In this document: one piece after another, positions 27,687 to 37,125 of the stretch
How positions within the stretch are numbered: position 1 is the first letter of the stretch
Layout of the letters: each line of letters begins with the position of its first letter
DNA from: Streptomyces lunaelactis
GTDB lineage: Bacteria > Actinomycetota > Actinomycetes > Streptomycetales > Streptomycetaceae
Length of the DNA stretch: 64,000 nt
Direction of reading: 5' to 3'
NCBI RefSeq assembly: GCF_003054555.1
Contig: NZ_CP026304.1
Location: 7,006,001-7,070,000 of the forward strand
Notes under the pieces: model-generated
The model's input: the letters and a program-made list of their open reading frames with translations, nothing else
Told to the model about the DNA's origin: nothing
Databases searched by the model: none
Translations under genes and position numbers: made by a program

Positions 27687-28493
27687 GTGTCAGGCAGTGC
27701 GTATCTGCGCTACGTCGCCCTGGGCGACAGTCAGACAGAGGGTCTCGGGGACGGCGACGATGTCCGTGGTCTGCGGGGATGGGCGGACCGGCTCGCCGAG
27801 CAGGTCGCCCGTCACAGTCCCGGCCTGCGCTATGCCAACCTCGCCGTGCGCGGTCGTAAGGCCGGTCAGGTGCGTGCCGAGCAGCTCGCCCCGGCTCTGG
27901 CGATGCGGCCTGACCTGGCCACCGTGGTGGCCGGGGTCAATGACGTGCTGCGTCCGAGCGTCGATCTCGACGAGGTGGTCGGCCACCTGGAGGCGATGTT
28001 CGCCGCTCTCACCGCGCAGGGTGCCACGGTCGCGACGCTCATGTTTCCCGACGTGGGGCGCATCACGCCGTTGGCCCGCCCGGTCGGGCGCAGGGTGCTT
28101 GCGCTCAACGAGCGCATCCGGGAGGCCGCCGGGCGCTACGACGTGGTGGTGGCGGAGACGGCCGCGCACCCGGTGGCGACCGATCCGCGGTTGTGGAGTG
28201 CCGACCGGTTGCATGCCGGCCCGCTAGGGCACGCCCGCATCGCGGCCGCCGTCGCCCAGTCGCTCGGCCTGCCTGACAGCGACGACAGCTGGACCCGGCC
28301 CCTGCCAGTCGACGGGGCCCGGGCTTCGGCCCTGCGGGTCGTGGGCGCCGAACTGCGTTGGGCCGGCACCTTCCTCGGCCCCTGGCTCGGCCGTCGCCTG
28401 CGCGGCCGCTCCTCCGGTGACGGCCGCCAGGCCAAACGGCCCACCCTGCTTCCGGTGGCCTCGTCCACCGGGTATACCTCCCCAGCCGTGTGA
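27687..28493 (+). CDS. SGNH/GDSL-type hydrolase
   Basis: The GTG at 27687 with GGAAGG upstream gives 268 residues. Block I is GDSQTEG (nucleophile Ser at about residue 14; Gln replaces the common Leu). Gly is in LAVRGRKAGQ, Asn in VAGVNDVLRP, and the catalytic Asp/His in SADRLHAGPLGHARIA. There is no signal peptide; about 70 basic, proline-rich residues follow the domain. These enzymes hydrolyse esters of lipids, sugars or polymers. It precedes the yhgE N-terminal half by 81 bases in the same direction and may have formed one operon with it. Confidence 0.9.
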   Translation: MSGSAYLRYVALGDSQTEGLGDGDDVRGLRGWADRLAEQVARHSPGLRYANLAVRGRKAGQVRAEQLAPALAMRPDLATVVAGVNDVLRPSVDLDEVVGHLEAMFAALTAQGATVATLMFPDVGRITPLARPVGRRVLALNERIREAAGRYDVVVAETAAHPVATDPRLWSADRLHAGPLGHARIAAAVAQSLGLPDSDDSWTRPLPVDGARASALRVVGAELRWAGTFLGPWLGRRLRGRSSGDGRQAKRPTLLPVASSTGYTSPAV

Positions 28494-28574
28494 GTCAGCA
28501 GTGTGAGGCACCGGCCCGCGACGACGTCGACGGCTCCTCCCGCTGTGCCCCTCTTCTACTTACCGGAGTTGGAA

Positions 28575-29394
28575 ATGAGTAATGTCCACCCCTTCCGCGT
28601 TCTGCGCGCGAAGCGTCTGTGGATCGTCAACGGCATGGTCGTGGGCTTCGTGGCCCTGCTGTTCGCGGTGTTCTACGTCGGCGCCAACATCGACCCCGCC
28701 GGTCACCTGCACAAGCTGCCCGTCGGCCTGGTCAGCGCCGACAAGGGGGTGAATGCCGGCGGCAAACAGACCGACCTCGGCGCGCAGATCGTCCAGTCGA
28801 TCAAGAAGTCGTCCCAGGGCGAGGACAAGATCGACTGGAGGGTGATGGACGAGAAGGAGATGAAGGAGGAGCTCAGCAAGGGCAAGCTGTTCGGCGCGCT
28901 CGTCGTCCCCAGCGACTTCACCTCCTCCGTCGCCGCACTCGCCGGCACCGAGGCGTCGGGCGACGCCGTCCGCCCGACGCTCACCGTGCTTACCAACCAG
29001 TCCGCCGGCAGCGTGGGTTCGAGCATGGCGCGGCAGGCGGCGACGACGGCGGCACAGTCGGCCTCCGCGCAGGTGGGCAAGCAGCTGACCACTCAGGCCA
29101 AGGCCACGCAAGCCGAACTGCCCGCCGCCACACTCCTGCTGCTGGCCGATCCCGCCGAGGTGCAGATCGAGGACGGGCATCCGCTCGACTCGCACAGCGG
29201 CCTGGGCCTGAGCGCCTTCTACTACTCGCTCGTCCTCGTCGTCTGCGGCATGCTCGCCGCCAACGTCATCAGCGGCCAGGTGGACCACGCTCTCGGCTAC
29301 ACCCACAACGACATGGGCCCGCTGCGGATCCACAACCCGCTGCTGCGGGCGACCCGCGTGCAGACTCTCGCCATCAGCAGCACCGTTCTGGCCC
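28575..29394 (+). pseudogene. YhgE/DUF3533 membrane protein, N-terminal half
   Basis: It starts MSNVHPFRVLRAKRLWIVNG at the ATG at 28575. There is one span (VVGFVALLFAVFYVGA), the outer domain of ~190 residues (GALVVPSDFTSSVAALAGTE, LTVLTNQSAGSVGSSMARQA) and the first spans of the C-terminal membrane block (FYYSLVLVVCGMLAANVI). The family text ends at RVQTLAISSTVL, after which the frame enters the IS1182 body. The complement at 15393-15878 supplies the rest. YhgE-type proteins serve in export or as phage receptors in other bacteria; the function here is unknown and the gene is broken. Confidence 0.85.
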
Positions 29395-29427
29395 GGGATC
29401 ATGTGGTCCGGGGCCAGAGTTGTAGGC

Positions 29428-31007
29428 ATGTTGGGGCGGCGGCCGAAGGAGCCGGTCGGGCCTGATGTGTGGGCCACGTGCCGGGAGTTGATTCCGTCCG
29501 GGAGCGTGTTCGCGTTCCTGGCCGAGCACCGGGATGCATTGTTCCCGGAGGAGATGTTCGCTGATCTGTATCCGTCGGCGAACGGGCGGCCGTCGGTGCC
29601 GCCGCAGGTGCTGGCCTGTGCGACGGTGTTACAGGTGCTGGAGAACCGCACGGATCATGACGCGGTGGCCGAGTTGCGGTGTGACCTGCGGTGGAAGGCA
29701 GCCTGTGGGCTGGGCCTGTATGACACGGGGTTCGATCCGTCGCTGTTCATCTACTTCCGGCGCCGCCTGGCCATATCCGGTGACCGGGACCGGATCTTCA
29801 GCCGGGTGAGGGAGATCATCAACGAGACCGGTGTGCTGAAGGGACGGCGCCGGCGGGCACTTGACTCGACGGTGTTCGAGGACGCGGTGGCCACCCAGGA
29901 CACCGTCACCCAGCTGATCGCCGCGATCCGCCGGGTGATCCGCCAGGTGCCCGGTGCGGCCGAGGTCGCCGCCGTCCAGTGCACCGCGCACGACTACCGC
30001 GATCCGGGCAAGCCCCGGATCGCCTGGGACGACGAAGCGGCCCGTGACGTGCTGGTGGATGCCCTGGTGTCCGATGCGCTGCGGCTGCTGGGCCATCTGC
30101 CCGAACAGGACCTGGGTGAGCAGGCCGCGGACGCGGTGGGCATCCTGGCCCTGGTGGCGGGGCAGGATGTGGAGCTCGCCGAGGACTCCGATGGCACCGA
30201 CGGCCGCTGGCGCATCGCCCGCAAGACCGCCGAGGGCCGCATCGTCTCCACCGTCGACCCCGAGGCGAGGCACATCCACAAGACCCGCCATCAGCGCACC
30301 GACGGCTACAAAGGCCACATCGCGCTGGAGCCGGAGACCGGCCTGTTCACCGCCGTCGCCCTGCGGCGTGGTGACGGTGCGGACAACCATGAGGCTGCCG
30401 TCGCCGACGACCTGCTCGCCGACGAGGAAGGGGCGCTGACGGTGCTGGGCGATACCGCCTATGGCACCGGCGAGGCCCGCAGCCATCTGGCCGCCGCGGG
30501 GCACACCCCCGTCGTCAAGCCCCCGCCGCTGCGGCCGGCCGTTCCCGGTGGCTTCACCCTGGACGACTTCCGCATCGACACAACGGCCGGGGCAGTGACC
30601 TGCCGGCCGGGCACACCGTGCCGCTGACTCCCGAGTCCGGCCGCCGCCGGCAACGACGTGCCTACTTCAACCAGTTATGCACCGGCTGCCCGTTGCGCGG
30701 GCGGTGCACCAAGGGCAAGGCCGGGCGGATCGTGACCATCCGTCCCCACCACGACGCGCAGGCCAACGCCCGACACCAGGCCGCCACCGACCCCGCCTGG
30801 CAGAACGAATACCGCCACTGGCGCCCCCTCGTCGAACGCGGCATAGCCTGGCTCACCCGCCACAGCCGCAGACTCCGCTACCGCGGCACCCTGAAGAACG
30901 ACGCCTGGCTCCACCACCGGGCCGCCGCCCTCAACCTCCGCCGACTGATCAACCTCGGACTCCACGTCACCCACGGCACCTGGACGATCAAGCCCGGAAC
31001 CACATAG
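29428..31007 (+). pseudogene. IS1182-family transposase with frameshift
   Basis: The start MLGRRPKEPVGPDVWATCRE is typical of Streptomyces IS1182 transposases. The N-terminal half (NRTDHDAVAELRCDLRWKAA), the DDE elements ALDSTVFEDAVA and HKTRHQRTDGYKGHIALEPE, and the C-terminal end (RHSRRLRYRGTLKNDAWLHH) are all present. One missing C in TGCCGGCCGGGC (about 30603) shifts the frame, so the final ~130 codons are in another frame from 30618. The right inverted end follows at 31051-31066. The element should not transpose on its own. Confidence 0.9.
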
Positions 31008-31050
31008 CCAGAGGTGCCGTCCGCCCTGCACCCAGACAGCCCCACACAAA

Positions 31051-31066
31051 GATCTTCAGAAGTCTC
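31051..31066 (-). repeat. right inverted end of IS1182-type element
   Basis: The minus strand reads GAGACTTCTGAAGATC. It is followed directly by CTAG (31067-31070), which also supplies the TAG stop codon of allR. Confidence 0.7.
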
Positions 31067-31867
31067 CTAGGCCTGGGCCGCCGTGCTGGCCAGCGCCGCC
31101 GAGAGGTCCCGGGCGACCTCCTGGAGGATCGGGACGATCTTCTCCGTGGCCTCCTCGGTGACCCGGCCCGCCGGGCCGGAGATCGAGACCGCCGCCGCCG
31201 TCGGGGAGTTGGGCACCGAGACCGCCAGGCAGCGGACCCCGATCTCCTGCTCGTTGTCGTCGACCGCGTAGCCCGCGCGCCGCACCTGTTCCAGTGCGTC
31301 GAGGAAGCCCTCGGGCGTCGTGATCGTCTTCTCGGTGGCGGCCGGCATGCCGGTCCGGGCGAGCAGGGCCCGTACCTCCTCCGGCGGGGTGTGCGCGAGC
31401 AGCGCCTTGCCCACGCCCGTGGAGTGCGGCAGCACCCGCCGGCCGACCTCGGTGAACATCCGCATGGAGTGCTTGGACGGCACCTGAGCGACGTACACGA
31501 TCTCGTCACCGTCGAGCAGCGCCATGTTCGCCGTCTCGCCGGTCTCCTCGACCAGGCGGGCGAGGTACGGGCGGGCCCAGGTGCCGAGCAGCCGCGATGC
31601 GGACTCGCCCAGCCGGATCAGACGGGGGCCGAGCGCGTAGCGACGGTTGGACTGCTGGCGTACGTAGCCGCAGGCCACGAGGGTGCGCATGAGGCGGTGG
31701 ATCGTGGGCAGCGGCAGGCCGCTGCTGGCGGAGAGCTCACTCAGCCCGACCTCGCCACCGGCGTCGGCCATTCTCTCGAGCAGGTCGAATGCGCGCTCCA
31801 GGGACTGCACGCCACCGCTGGGAGCGGTCTTGGCGGTGTCGGTGGTGCTGGCGCTGGACGTCGGCAC
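31067..31867 (-). CDS. allR: IclR-family regulator of allantoin catabolism
   Basis: The protein has 266 residues from a GTG with AAAGGA upstream. The winged helix is at residues 18-80 (SLERAFDLLERMADAGGEVG, then LSELSASSGLPLPTIHRLMR), and the IclR effector domain follows (MALLDGDEIVYVAQVPSKHS, then GKALLAHTPPEEVRAL and SGPAGRVTEEA). It is divergent from allB and alc and matches AllR, the repressor that releases DNA in response to allantoate or glyoxylate. Its TAG stop is part of the CTAG target of the inserted element, so the protein is intact, but its presumed terminator now lies 15.7 kb away at 15293-15337. Confidence 0.9.
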   Translation of the reverse strand: MPTSSASTTDTAKTAPSGGVQSLERAFDLLERMADAGGEVGLSELSASSGLPLPTIHRLMRTLVACGYVRQQSNRRYALGPRLIRLGESASRLLGTWARPYLARLVEETGETANMALLDGDEIVYVAQVPSKHSMRMFTEVGRRVLPHSTGVGKALLAHTPPEEVRALLARTGMPAATEKTITTPEGFLDALEQVRRAGYAVDDNEQEIGVRCLAVSVPNSPTAAAVSISGPAGRVTEEATEKIVPILQEVARDLSAALASTAAQA

Positions 31868-32050
31868 GTCAACGGTCCTTTCGGGCAGGCGGGCAAGTCA
31901 GCAGCCTACCGGGCGCCTGCGCCCGGCACACTGCTCTCGTCAAGGCGTCTCTGCCGGTCAGGGCCCCTTTGTCCCCGGGTCGGCAGCCACCTCCGGCCAT
32001 CTCTTGCCGGTCTCTTCGGTCAAATCTACCTTCTGCTCAGCGAAATTCCA

Positions 32051-32068
32051 GTTTCACTTTGTGGAAAC
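32051..32068. promoter_or_regulatory. IclR-like element between allR and allB
   Basis: GTTTCACTTTGTGGAAAC has GTTTC/GAAAC outer arms. It resembles TTTCCTCATGGTGGAAG before aceB and TTTCGCTGTACGGAAT at 32148-32163. It may be a second AllR contact or a separate promoter element. Confidence 0.4.
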
Positions 32069-32130
32069 GTTCAGGCGGGCAGCATGGATCGGGAGGGTCT
32101 TGACGGAGAGGACTCCGGAGTGAAGACTCC

Positions 32131-32147
32131 TTCAACAGTTCGTTGAA
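32131..32147. promoter_or_regulatory. predicted AllR operator before allB
   Basis: TTCAACAGTTCGTTGAA is a perfect palindrome with 6-bp arms and a 5-base spacer, 33-49 bases before the likely allB start. It matches 13 of 17 bases at 6974-6990 before aceB. Both genes consume allantoin-derived carbon, so common control by AllR is the simplest reading. Confidence 0.6.
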
Positions 32148-32179
32148 TTTCGCTGTACGGAATGGAAGTGAGGGCACGG

Positions 32180-33523
32180 GTGTCCGACAGGGACGTGAAC
32201 CTGGTTCTGCGCTCGACACGCGTCATCACCCCGGAGGGGACGTGCGCCGCATCGGTCTCCGTCGCCGCCGGGAAGATCGTGGCGGTACAGCCGTACGCCG
32301 CCCAGGTGCCGGCCGGGGCCCGGCTCGAGGACTTCGGGGACGATGTCGTACTCCCCGGCCTCGTCGACACCCATGTCCATGTGAACGACCCCGGCCGCAC
32401 CGAGTGGGAAGGCTTCTGGACCGCCACCCGCGCGGCCGCAGCCGGCGGCATCACAACCCTGCTCGACATGCCCCTCAACTCCCTCCCGCCGACCACCACG
32501 GTCGGCAACCTGCGCACCAAGCAGGACGTGGCGCGGCCCAAGGCGCACGTCGACACCGGCTTCTGGGGCGGCGCGATCCCGTCCAATGTGAAGGACCTGC
32601 GACCGCTGTACGACGCCGGCGTCTTCGGCTTCAAGTGCTTCCTCTCGCCGTCCGGCGTGGAGGAGTTCCCGGAGCTCGACCAGGAGCAGCTCGCCCGCTC
32701 CATGGCCGAGATCGCCGGCTTCGGCGGGCTGCTGATCGTGCACGCCGAGGACCCGCACCAGCTGGCAGCCGCGCCCCAGGAGTCCGGGCCCAAGTACGCC
32801 GACTTCCTCGCGTCCCGGCCGCGCGACGCCGAGAACACGGCGATCGAGGGCCTGATCGCGGCGGCCAAGCGGCACGGCGCGCGCGTGCACGTACTGCATC
32901 TGTCCTCCTCCGACGCGCTGCCGCCGATCGCCGCCGCCAAGCGTGAGGGCGTCAGGATCTCGGTCGAGTCCTGCCCGCACTTCCTCACCCTCACGGCGGA
33001 GGAAGTCCCCGACGGGGCAACGGAGTTCAAGTGCTGTCCGCCGATCCGTGAGGCCGAGAACCAGGACGCGCTGTGGGAGGGCCTGGCCGACGGGACGATC
33101 GACTGCATCGTCTCCGACCACTCACCCTGCACCACCGATCTGAAGACCCCCGATTTCGCCTCCGCCTGGGGCGGCATCTCCTCGCTCCAGCTGGGCCTCC
33201 CGGCGATCTGGACCGAGGCCCGCAAGCGCGGCCACACCCTGGAGGACGTCGTCCGCTGGATGTCGGCGGCTCCCGCGGAGCTCGCCGGGCTCGACCAGAA
33301 GGGCGCGATCGAGGCAGGCCGGGACGCGGACTTCGCGGTCCTGGCGCCGGACGAGACCTTCACCGTCGACCCGGCCGAACTCCACCACCGCAACCAGGTG
33401 ACGGCCTACGCGGGCAAGACCCTGCACGGAGTCGTCAGGTCGACGTGGCTGCGCGGCGAACGCATCGTGGAGAACGGCACCCTGGCCGAGCCGACCGGCC
33501 GGCTGCTCGAAAGGAACATCTGA
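32180..33523 (+). CDS. allB: allantoinase
   Basis: AllB opens the hydantoin ring of allantoin to give allantoate. The GTG at 32180 ([20 protein letters not shown]) is preferred over the ATG at 32162, which overlaps an IclR-like element. The amidohydrolase motifs are complete: metal ligands in [11 protein letters not shown], the carboxylated Lys in FKCFLSPSG, His in [10 protein letters not shown] and [10 protein letters not shown], and Asp in IVSDHSPC. The length of about 447 residues is normal. It is transcribed with alc, which starts 3 bases after its stop. Confidence 0.95.
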   Translation: MSDRDVNLVLRSTRVITPEGTCAASVSVAAGKIVAVQPYAAQVPAGARLEDFGDDVVLPGLVDTHVHVNDPGRTEWEGFWTATRAAAAGGITTLLDMPLNSLPPTTTVGNLRTKQDVARPKAHVDTGFWGGAIPSNVKDLRPLYDAGVFGFKCFLSPSGVEEFPELDQEQLARSMAEIAGFGGLLIVHAEDPHQLAAAPQESGPKYADFLASRPRDAENTAIEGLIAAAKRHGARVHVLHLSSSDALPPIAAAKREGVRISVESCPHFLTLTAEEVPDGATEFKCCPPIREAENQDALWEGLADGTIDCIVSDHSPCTTDLKTPDFASAWGGISSLQLGLPAIWTEARKRGHTLEDVVRWMSAAPAELAGLDQKGAIEAGRDADFAVLAPDETFTVDPAELHHRNQVTAYAGKTLHGVVRSTWLRGERIVENGTLAEPTGRLLERNI

Positions 33524-33526
33524 ATC

Positions 33527-34639
33527 GTGTCCATCCCTTCCTTCACCGGTGACGCCGGCCCGTTCGGCGGCGGTGACCCGTACGCCGACTACCGCACGGC
33601 CGACTTCCCGTTCGCGCACCACGCCGACCTCGCCGACCGGCGGCTCGGCGCGGGCGTCATCGCCGCCAACGACGAGTTCTTCGCCGAGCGCGAGAACATG
33701 CTCAAGCCCGAGGCCGCGGAGTTCGACCCGGAGCACTTCGGCCACAAGGGCAAGATCATGGACGGCTGGGAGACCCGCCGTCGCCGCGGCATCTCGGCCG
33801 AGCAGCCGCACCCGACCGCCGACGACCACGACTGGGCGCTGGTACGGCTCGGTGCGCCCGGCGTCGTACGCGGCATCGTGATCGACACGGCCCACTTCCG
33901 CGGCAACTACCCGCAGGCGGTGTCGGTCGAGGCCGCGTCGGTGGCCGGATCCCCCTCGCCCGAGGAACTGCTCGCCCCCGACGTGAAGTGGGCGACGCTC
34001 GTCCCCCGTACGGCCATCGGCGGCCACGCGGCGAACGGCTTCGCCGTCGACGTCGAACAGCGCTTCACGCACCTGCGCGTCAACCAGCACCCCGACGGCG
34101 GCATCGCCCGCCTGCGGGTCTACGGCGAGGTCGCGCCCGACCCGGCGTGGCTCGGCGTGCTGGGCACGTTCGACGTCGTGGCGCTGGAGAACGGCGGCCA
34201 GGTCGAGGACGCGTCCGACCGCTTCTACTCCCCGGCCACCAACACCATCCAGCCGGGCCGCTCCCGCAAGATGGACGACGGCTGGGAGACCCGCCGCCGC
34301 CGGGACAAGGGCAACGACTGGATCCGCTACGAGCTGGTGGAGCAGGCGTCGATCCGCGCGGTGGAGATCGACACGGCGTATCTGAAGGGCAACAGCGCGG
34401 GCTGGGCGTCGCTGTCCGTCCGCGACGGCGAGTCCGGTGAGTGGGCCGAGGCGCTGCCGCGTACGCGCCTCCAGCCGGACACCAACCACCGCTTTGTGCT
34501 GGGGGCGGGGGCGGTGGGTACGCATGTGCGGGTGGACATTTACCCGGACGGCGGGATTTCGCGGCTGCGGCTGTTCGGTTCGCTGACGGAGGTCGGCGCG
34601 ACGAGGCTGGCCGCGCGCCACCAGGAACTGGGCGGCTGA
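33527..34639 (+). CDS. alc: allantoicase
   Basis: Alc hydrolyses allantoate to ureidoglycolate and urea. The 370 residues hold two similar halves, each with the conserved KIMDGWETRRRRG or RKMDDGWETRRRRDKG motif and a partner block (VVRGIVIDTAHFRGNYP or SIRAVEIDTAYLKGN), followed by NQHPDGGIARLRVYG or DIYPDGGISRLRLFG. That two-jelly-roll pattern defines the family. The GTG at 33527 lies 3 bases after the allB stop and has GAAAGGA upstream. A 22-bp hairpin terminates the operon. Confidence 0.95.
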   Translation: MSIPSFTGDAGPFGGGDPYADYRTADFPFAHHADLADRRLGAGVIAANDEFFAERENMLKPEAAEFDPEHFGHKGKIMDGWETRRRRGISAEQPHPTADDHDWALVRLGAPGVVRGIVIDTAHFRGNYPQAVSVEAASVAGSPSPEELLAPDVKWATLVPRTAIGGHAANGFAVDVEQRFTHLRVNQHPDGGIARLRVYGEVAPDPAWLGVLGTFDVVALENGGQVEDASDRFYSPATNTIQPGRSRKMDDGWETRRRRDKGNDWIRYELVEQASIRAVEIDTAYLKGNSAGWASLSVRDGESGEWAEALPRTRLQPDTNHRFVLGAGAVGTHVRVDIYPDGGISRLRLFGSLTEVGATRLAARHQELGG

Positions 34640-34751
34640 CCCAGGGGACCCTGTACGGCCTTCGGCCGTTTCCTCGATCGCCGGCGGGGCTGGAGTTTCC
34701 AGCCCCGCCTGCGATCGAGGCGCGGGGAGTCCGGGGGCCGAGGCCCCCCGG
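34640..34751. repeat. intergenic repeat with terminator hairpin
   Basis: The block contains TACGGCCTTCGGCCG and a near-perfect 22-bp stem (34672-34720): CCTCGATCGC plus GGCGGGGCTGGA on the left, and the complements on the right with one unpaired base on each side. It terminates alc. Its right border, at GGCCCCCCGG, joins directly to a 5'-truncated IS630 transposase. Confidence 0.7.
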
Positions 34752-35774
34752 GTGCCGGTCATCGCCCAGCTTGTGGCGGCCGACGAGGACACTGTGCGCG
34801 ATGTCATCCACCGCTTCAACGAGATCGGCCTGGCCTGCTTGGACCCCAAGTGGGCGGGAGGCCGTGCCCGCCTGCTCAGCGCTGACGACGAGGACTTCGT
34901 CGTCGTGACGGCCACCACCCGCCCGACCAAACTCGACCAGCTCTTCACCCGTTGGTCCATCCGCAAACTGGCCGCCTACCTGCGCAAAGTCCACGGACGC
35001 GTGATCCGCATTGGCCGCGAAGCCCTGCGCTGCCTCCTGTCGCGACGCGGCATCACTTTCCAACGCACCAAGACCTGGAAGGAGTCCACCGACCCGCAAC
35101 GAGACGCCAAGCTCGACCGCATCGAGCACGTCCTGGAGCACTTACCCGACCGCGTTTTCGCGTTCGACGAGTTCGGGCCACTCGGCATCCGCCCCACCGC
35201 AGGATCCTGCTGGGCGCCGCAGAACCGACCCCAACGGATCCCGGCGACCTACCACCGCACCCACGGCGTCACCTACTTCCACGGCTGCTATTCGATCGGT
35301 GACGACACCAGGTGGGGCGTCAACCGCCGGCACAAGGGCGCCGCACAGTCCCTGGCCGCGCTGAAAGTCGATCCGGGTCGCCCGCCCCGACGGCGCCCCC
35401 ATCTACGTGATCACGGACAACCTGTCCGCTCACAAGGGCGCCAAGATCCGGACCTGGGCGAAGAAGCACCGGGTTGAACTGTGCTTCACCCCGACTAATG
35501 CCTCCTGGGCGAATCCGATCGAGGCCCACTTCGGGCCCTTGAGACAGTTCACCCTGGCCAACTCCCCCCACCCCAACCACACCGTCCAGACCCTCGCAGT
35601 CCATGCATACCTGCGCTGGCGCAACGCCAACACTCGCCACCCCGACGTCCTCACAGCTCAGCGACGAGAGCGCGCCCGAATCCGCAGCGAGGAGGGCATG
35701 CGATGGGGAGGCCGCCCCCCTCGCCAACGCAGCATGACCCGCAACCCGGTAAACCCACGCGGTCAGAGCACTAG
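34752..35774 (+). pseudogene. IS630-family transposase remnant
   Basis: The text PVIAQLVAADEDTVRDVIHR (helix-turn-helix end), then WSIRKLAAYLRKVHGRVIRI, the DDE motifs VFAFDEFGPLGIRP, VITDNLSAHKGAKI and ASWANPIEAHFGPLRQF, is a typical Streptomyces IS630 transposase. The first ~40 residues are missing. One extra A in CTGAAAGTCG (about 35363) shifts the frame, so the last catalytic part is in another frame from 35407. The right end (35742-35774) ends in CTAG, which is also the stop codon of the next gene. Confidence 0.85.
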
Positions 35775-36973
35775 AGACCGAGTGGCCTCGCTTCGGTGAT
35801 GCTTGCCCAGTCGTTCTCGGGATTCGCCCAGAACGAGATCTTGAGGTATCGGGCGTCCAGGGCGCCCGAGGTGAAGTGCACCGTCTCCGGCGCCGTGGTC
35901 GTCCCGGAGCTGCGGCCCTCCCACACCTTGGTGTACGAGACGCCGTCCTGTGAAGCGTGGATGGTGTAGTCGTTCCACCGCAGGTCACCGCGATGCCAGG
36001 CCACGGTGGCGCCGCAGAGCTGGCGGGGTGCGCCCGTGTCGAGGATCAGTGCGGCGCCGAATCCCTGGCCGGACCAGCGGGTCGTCAGGTTGCTGTCGAT
36101 GGCGTTGGAGGGTGGGTTCGCCGGTTCGTACGTGGTGGCGGACGCGGCGGCGACCGCTGGGGCTCGCGCACAGGTTCGCTGGGGCGCGATGTCCCTGTGG
36201 ACGGCGCGTTCGTCACCCAGACGCAGAGCGTCGTAGTACATCACCCGCTGCGTGGTGCTGGAGGGAGCTCCGGTGTTCCAGTCCCACTTGTAGATACCGA
36301 ACTTGAAGTAGGGCGACCGTGGTCCCCCGTCGTGGGTGGCGCCGGTCTGGTGCACGACGCGTTCGCCGTTCTTCCACACCTGCAGGAGGCCGGTGCTGTC
36401 CGTCCTCCAGGTCACGTGGAAGACCCAGTCCACCCAGGTCCCCGTGGTGTAGGCACCCAGATCGATGGGCTCACCGCGGAAGTCGATCTTCCAGCGCCCT
36501 TCGTCGGTCAGAAGTGCCAAGGGGGGAGAGGTGCCCGGGCAGCCGACGTCGCAGTGGTGCCACTGGCTCACGATCTCGGCCGAGGTGTCGTGGGTCCATG
36601 TGGTCGCGAGGTTGATGCTGAAGCCGTACCACCGGTCGGCGCCTGCGGGTTGCTCGTCGCGCTGCGAGATCTCCGCCCGCTTGCTGCTGGAGACGACCGG
36701 ATCGGATTTGCGCAGCTCGAAGCGGGCTGCGTGGGAGCCGTCGCGTGTGGGGCTGGTGACGTTGGTGGCGCCGTACGAAGTGGCCCACTGCTTGTTGAGG
36801 TTGGCGGGTGCCGCGGCGGGGAGGGTCCGGTCAGCCGACTGCTCCCAGTCGAGGGTGCGTTGCACGCCGGCGGGATCGGCCATGGCTGTCTGCACGGGTG
36901 CCAGCGCCACCCCCGCGGCCAGCATCGTCGAGCTCACTGCGACGATCCATGCTCTGATACGTGACCTTTTCAT
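35771..36973 (-). CDS. secreted polysaccharide-lyase-like protein with F5/8C (CBM32) domain
   Basis: The ATG at 36973 with GAAGGAGC upstream gives a signal peptide (RIRAWIVAVSSTMLAAGVAL...AMA). The next ~220 residues form a concanavalin-like beta-jelly roll of the heparin-lyase-I/PL20 type: RAEISQRDEQPAGADRWYGF, IVSQWHHCD, and YFKFGIYKWDWNT. The final ~130 residues are an F5/8 type C module (NPPSNAIDSNLTTRWSGQGF...WNDYTIHASQDGVSYTKVWE, then GALDARYLKISFW). It should act outside the cell on acidic polysaccharides. It is followed by a small secreted gene and a two-component pair transcribed in the same direction. Confidence 0.88.
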   Translation of the reverse strand: MKRSRIRAWIVAVSSTMLAAGVALAPVQTAMADPAGVQRTLDWEQSADRTLPAAAPANLNKQWATSYGATNVTSPTRDGSHAARFELRKSDPVVSSSKRAEISQRDEQPAGADRWYGFSINLATTWTHDTSAEIVSQWHHCDVGCPGTSPPLALLTDEGRWKIDFRGEPIDLGAYTTGTWVDWVFHVTWRTDSTGLLQVWKNGERVVHQTGATHDGGPRSPYFKFGIYKWDWNTGAPSSTTQRVMYYDALRLGDERAVHRDIAPQRTCARAPAVAAASATTYEPANPPSNAIDSNLTTRWSGQGFGAALILDTGAPRQLCGATVAWHRGDLRWNDYTIHASQDGVSYTKVWEGRSSGTTTAPETVHFTSGALDARYLKISFWANPENDWASITEARPLGL

Positions 36974-37125
36974 GCTCGAGCTCCTTCGTAGGACGCCAAG
37001 CGAATGGTTTCGTTCGTTCTGCCCCGAGGGCGGGGCGCCGGCTTTCACGCGCCTCCGGAAAGCCCAGGGGGGTCTCCGGAGCGACAAGCGGCTGGTATAC
37101 AGGACCAGAACCGTGGCCCCGCTCC

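Larger units (their letters stand above)
15363..31070. mobile_element. composite insertion bounded by IS1182-type ends and CTAG target copies
   Basis: CTAG at 15363-15366 and 31067-31070 flank 16-bp inverted ends: GAGATTTCTGAAGATG on the left and GAGACTTCTGAAGATC on the right (read inward). The right part (about 29395-31066) is the body of an IS1182 element. The left end is only ~26 bases of IS-like sequence, followed at 15393 by the C-terminal half of yhgE. The N-terminal yhgE half is fused to the IS body at about 29394. So ~14 kb appears to be nested inside the IS, next to its left end. The nesting model is inference; the terminal repeats and target copies are direct observation. Confidence 0.6.

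Noticed and set aside
29395..29430. A clear left inverted end of IS1182 at the yhgE junction
   Set aside because: GGCCCGGGATCATG does not match the right end GAGACTTCTGAAG. The matching end lies at 15367 instead.
35355..35370. Programmed frameshift in the IS630 transposase
   Set aside because: The A-run is only three bases and the N-terminus is missing too, so decay is more likely. It is kept only as a remark.
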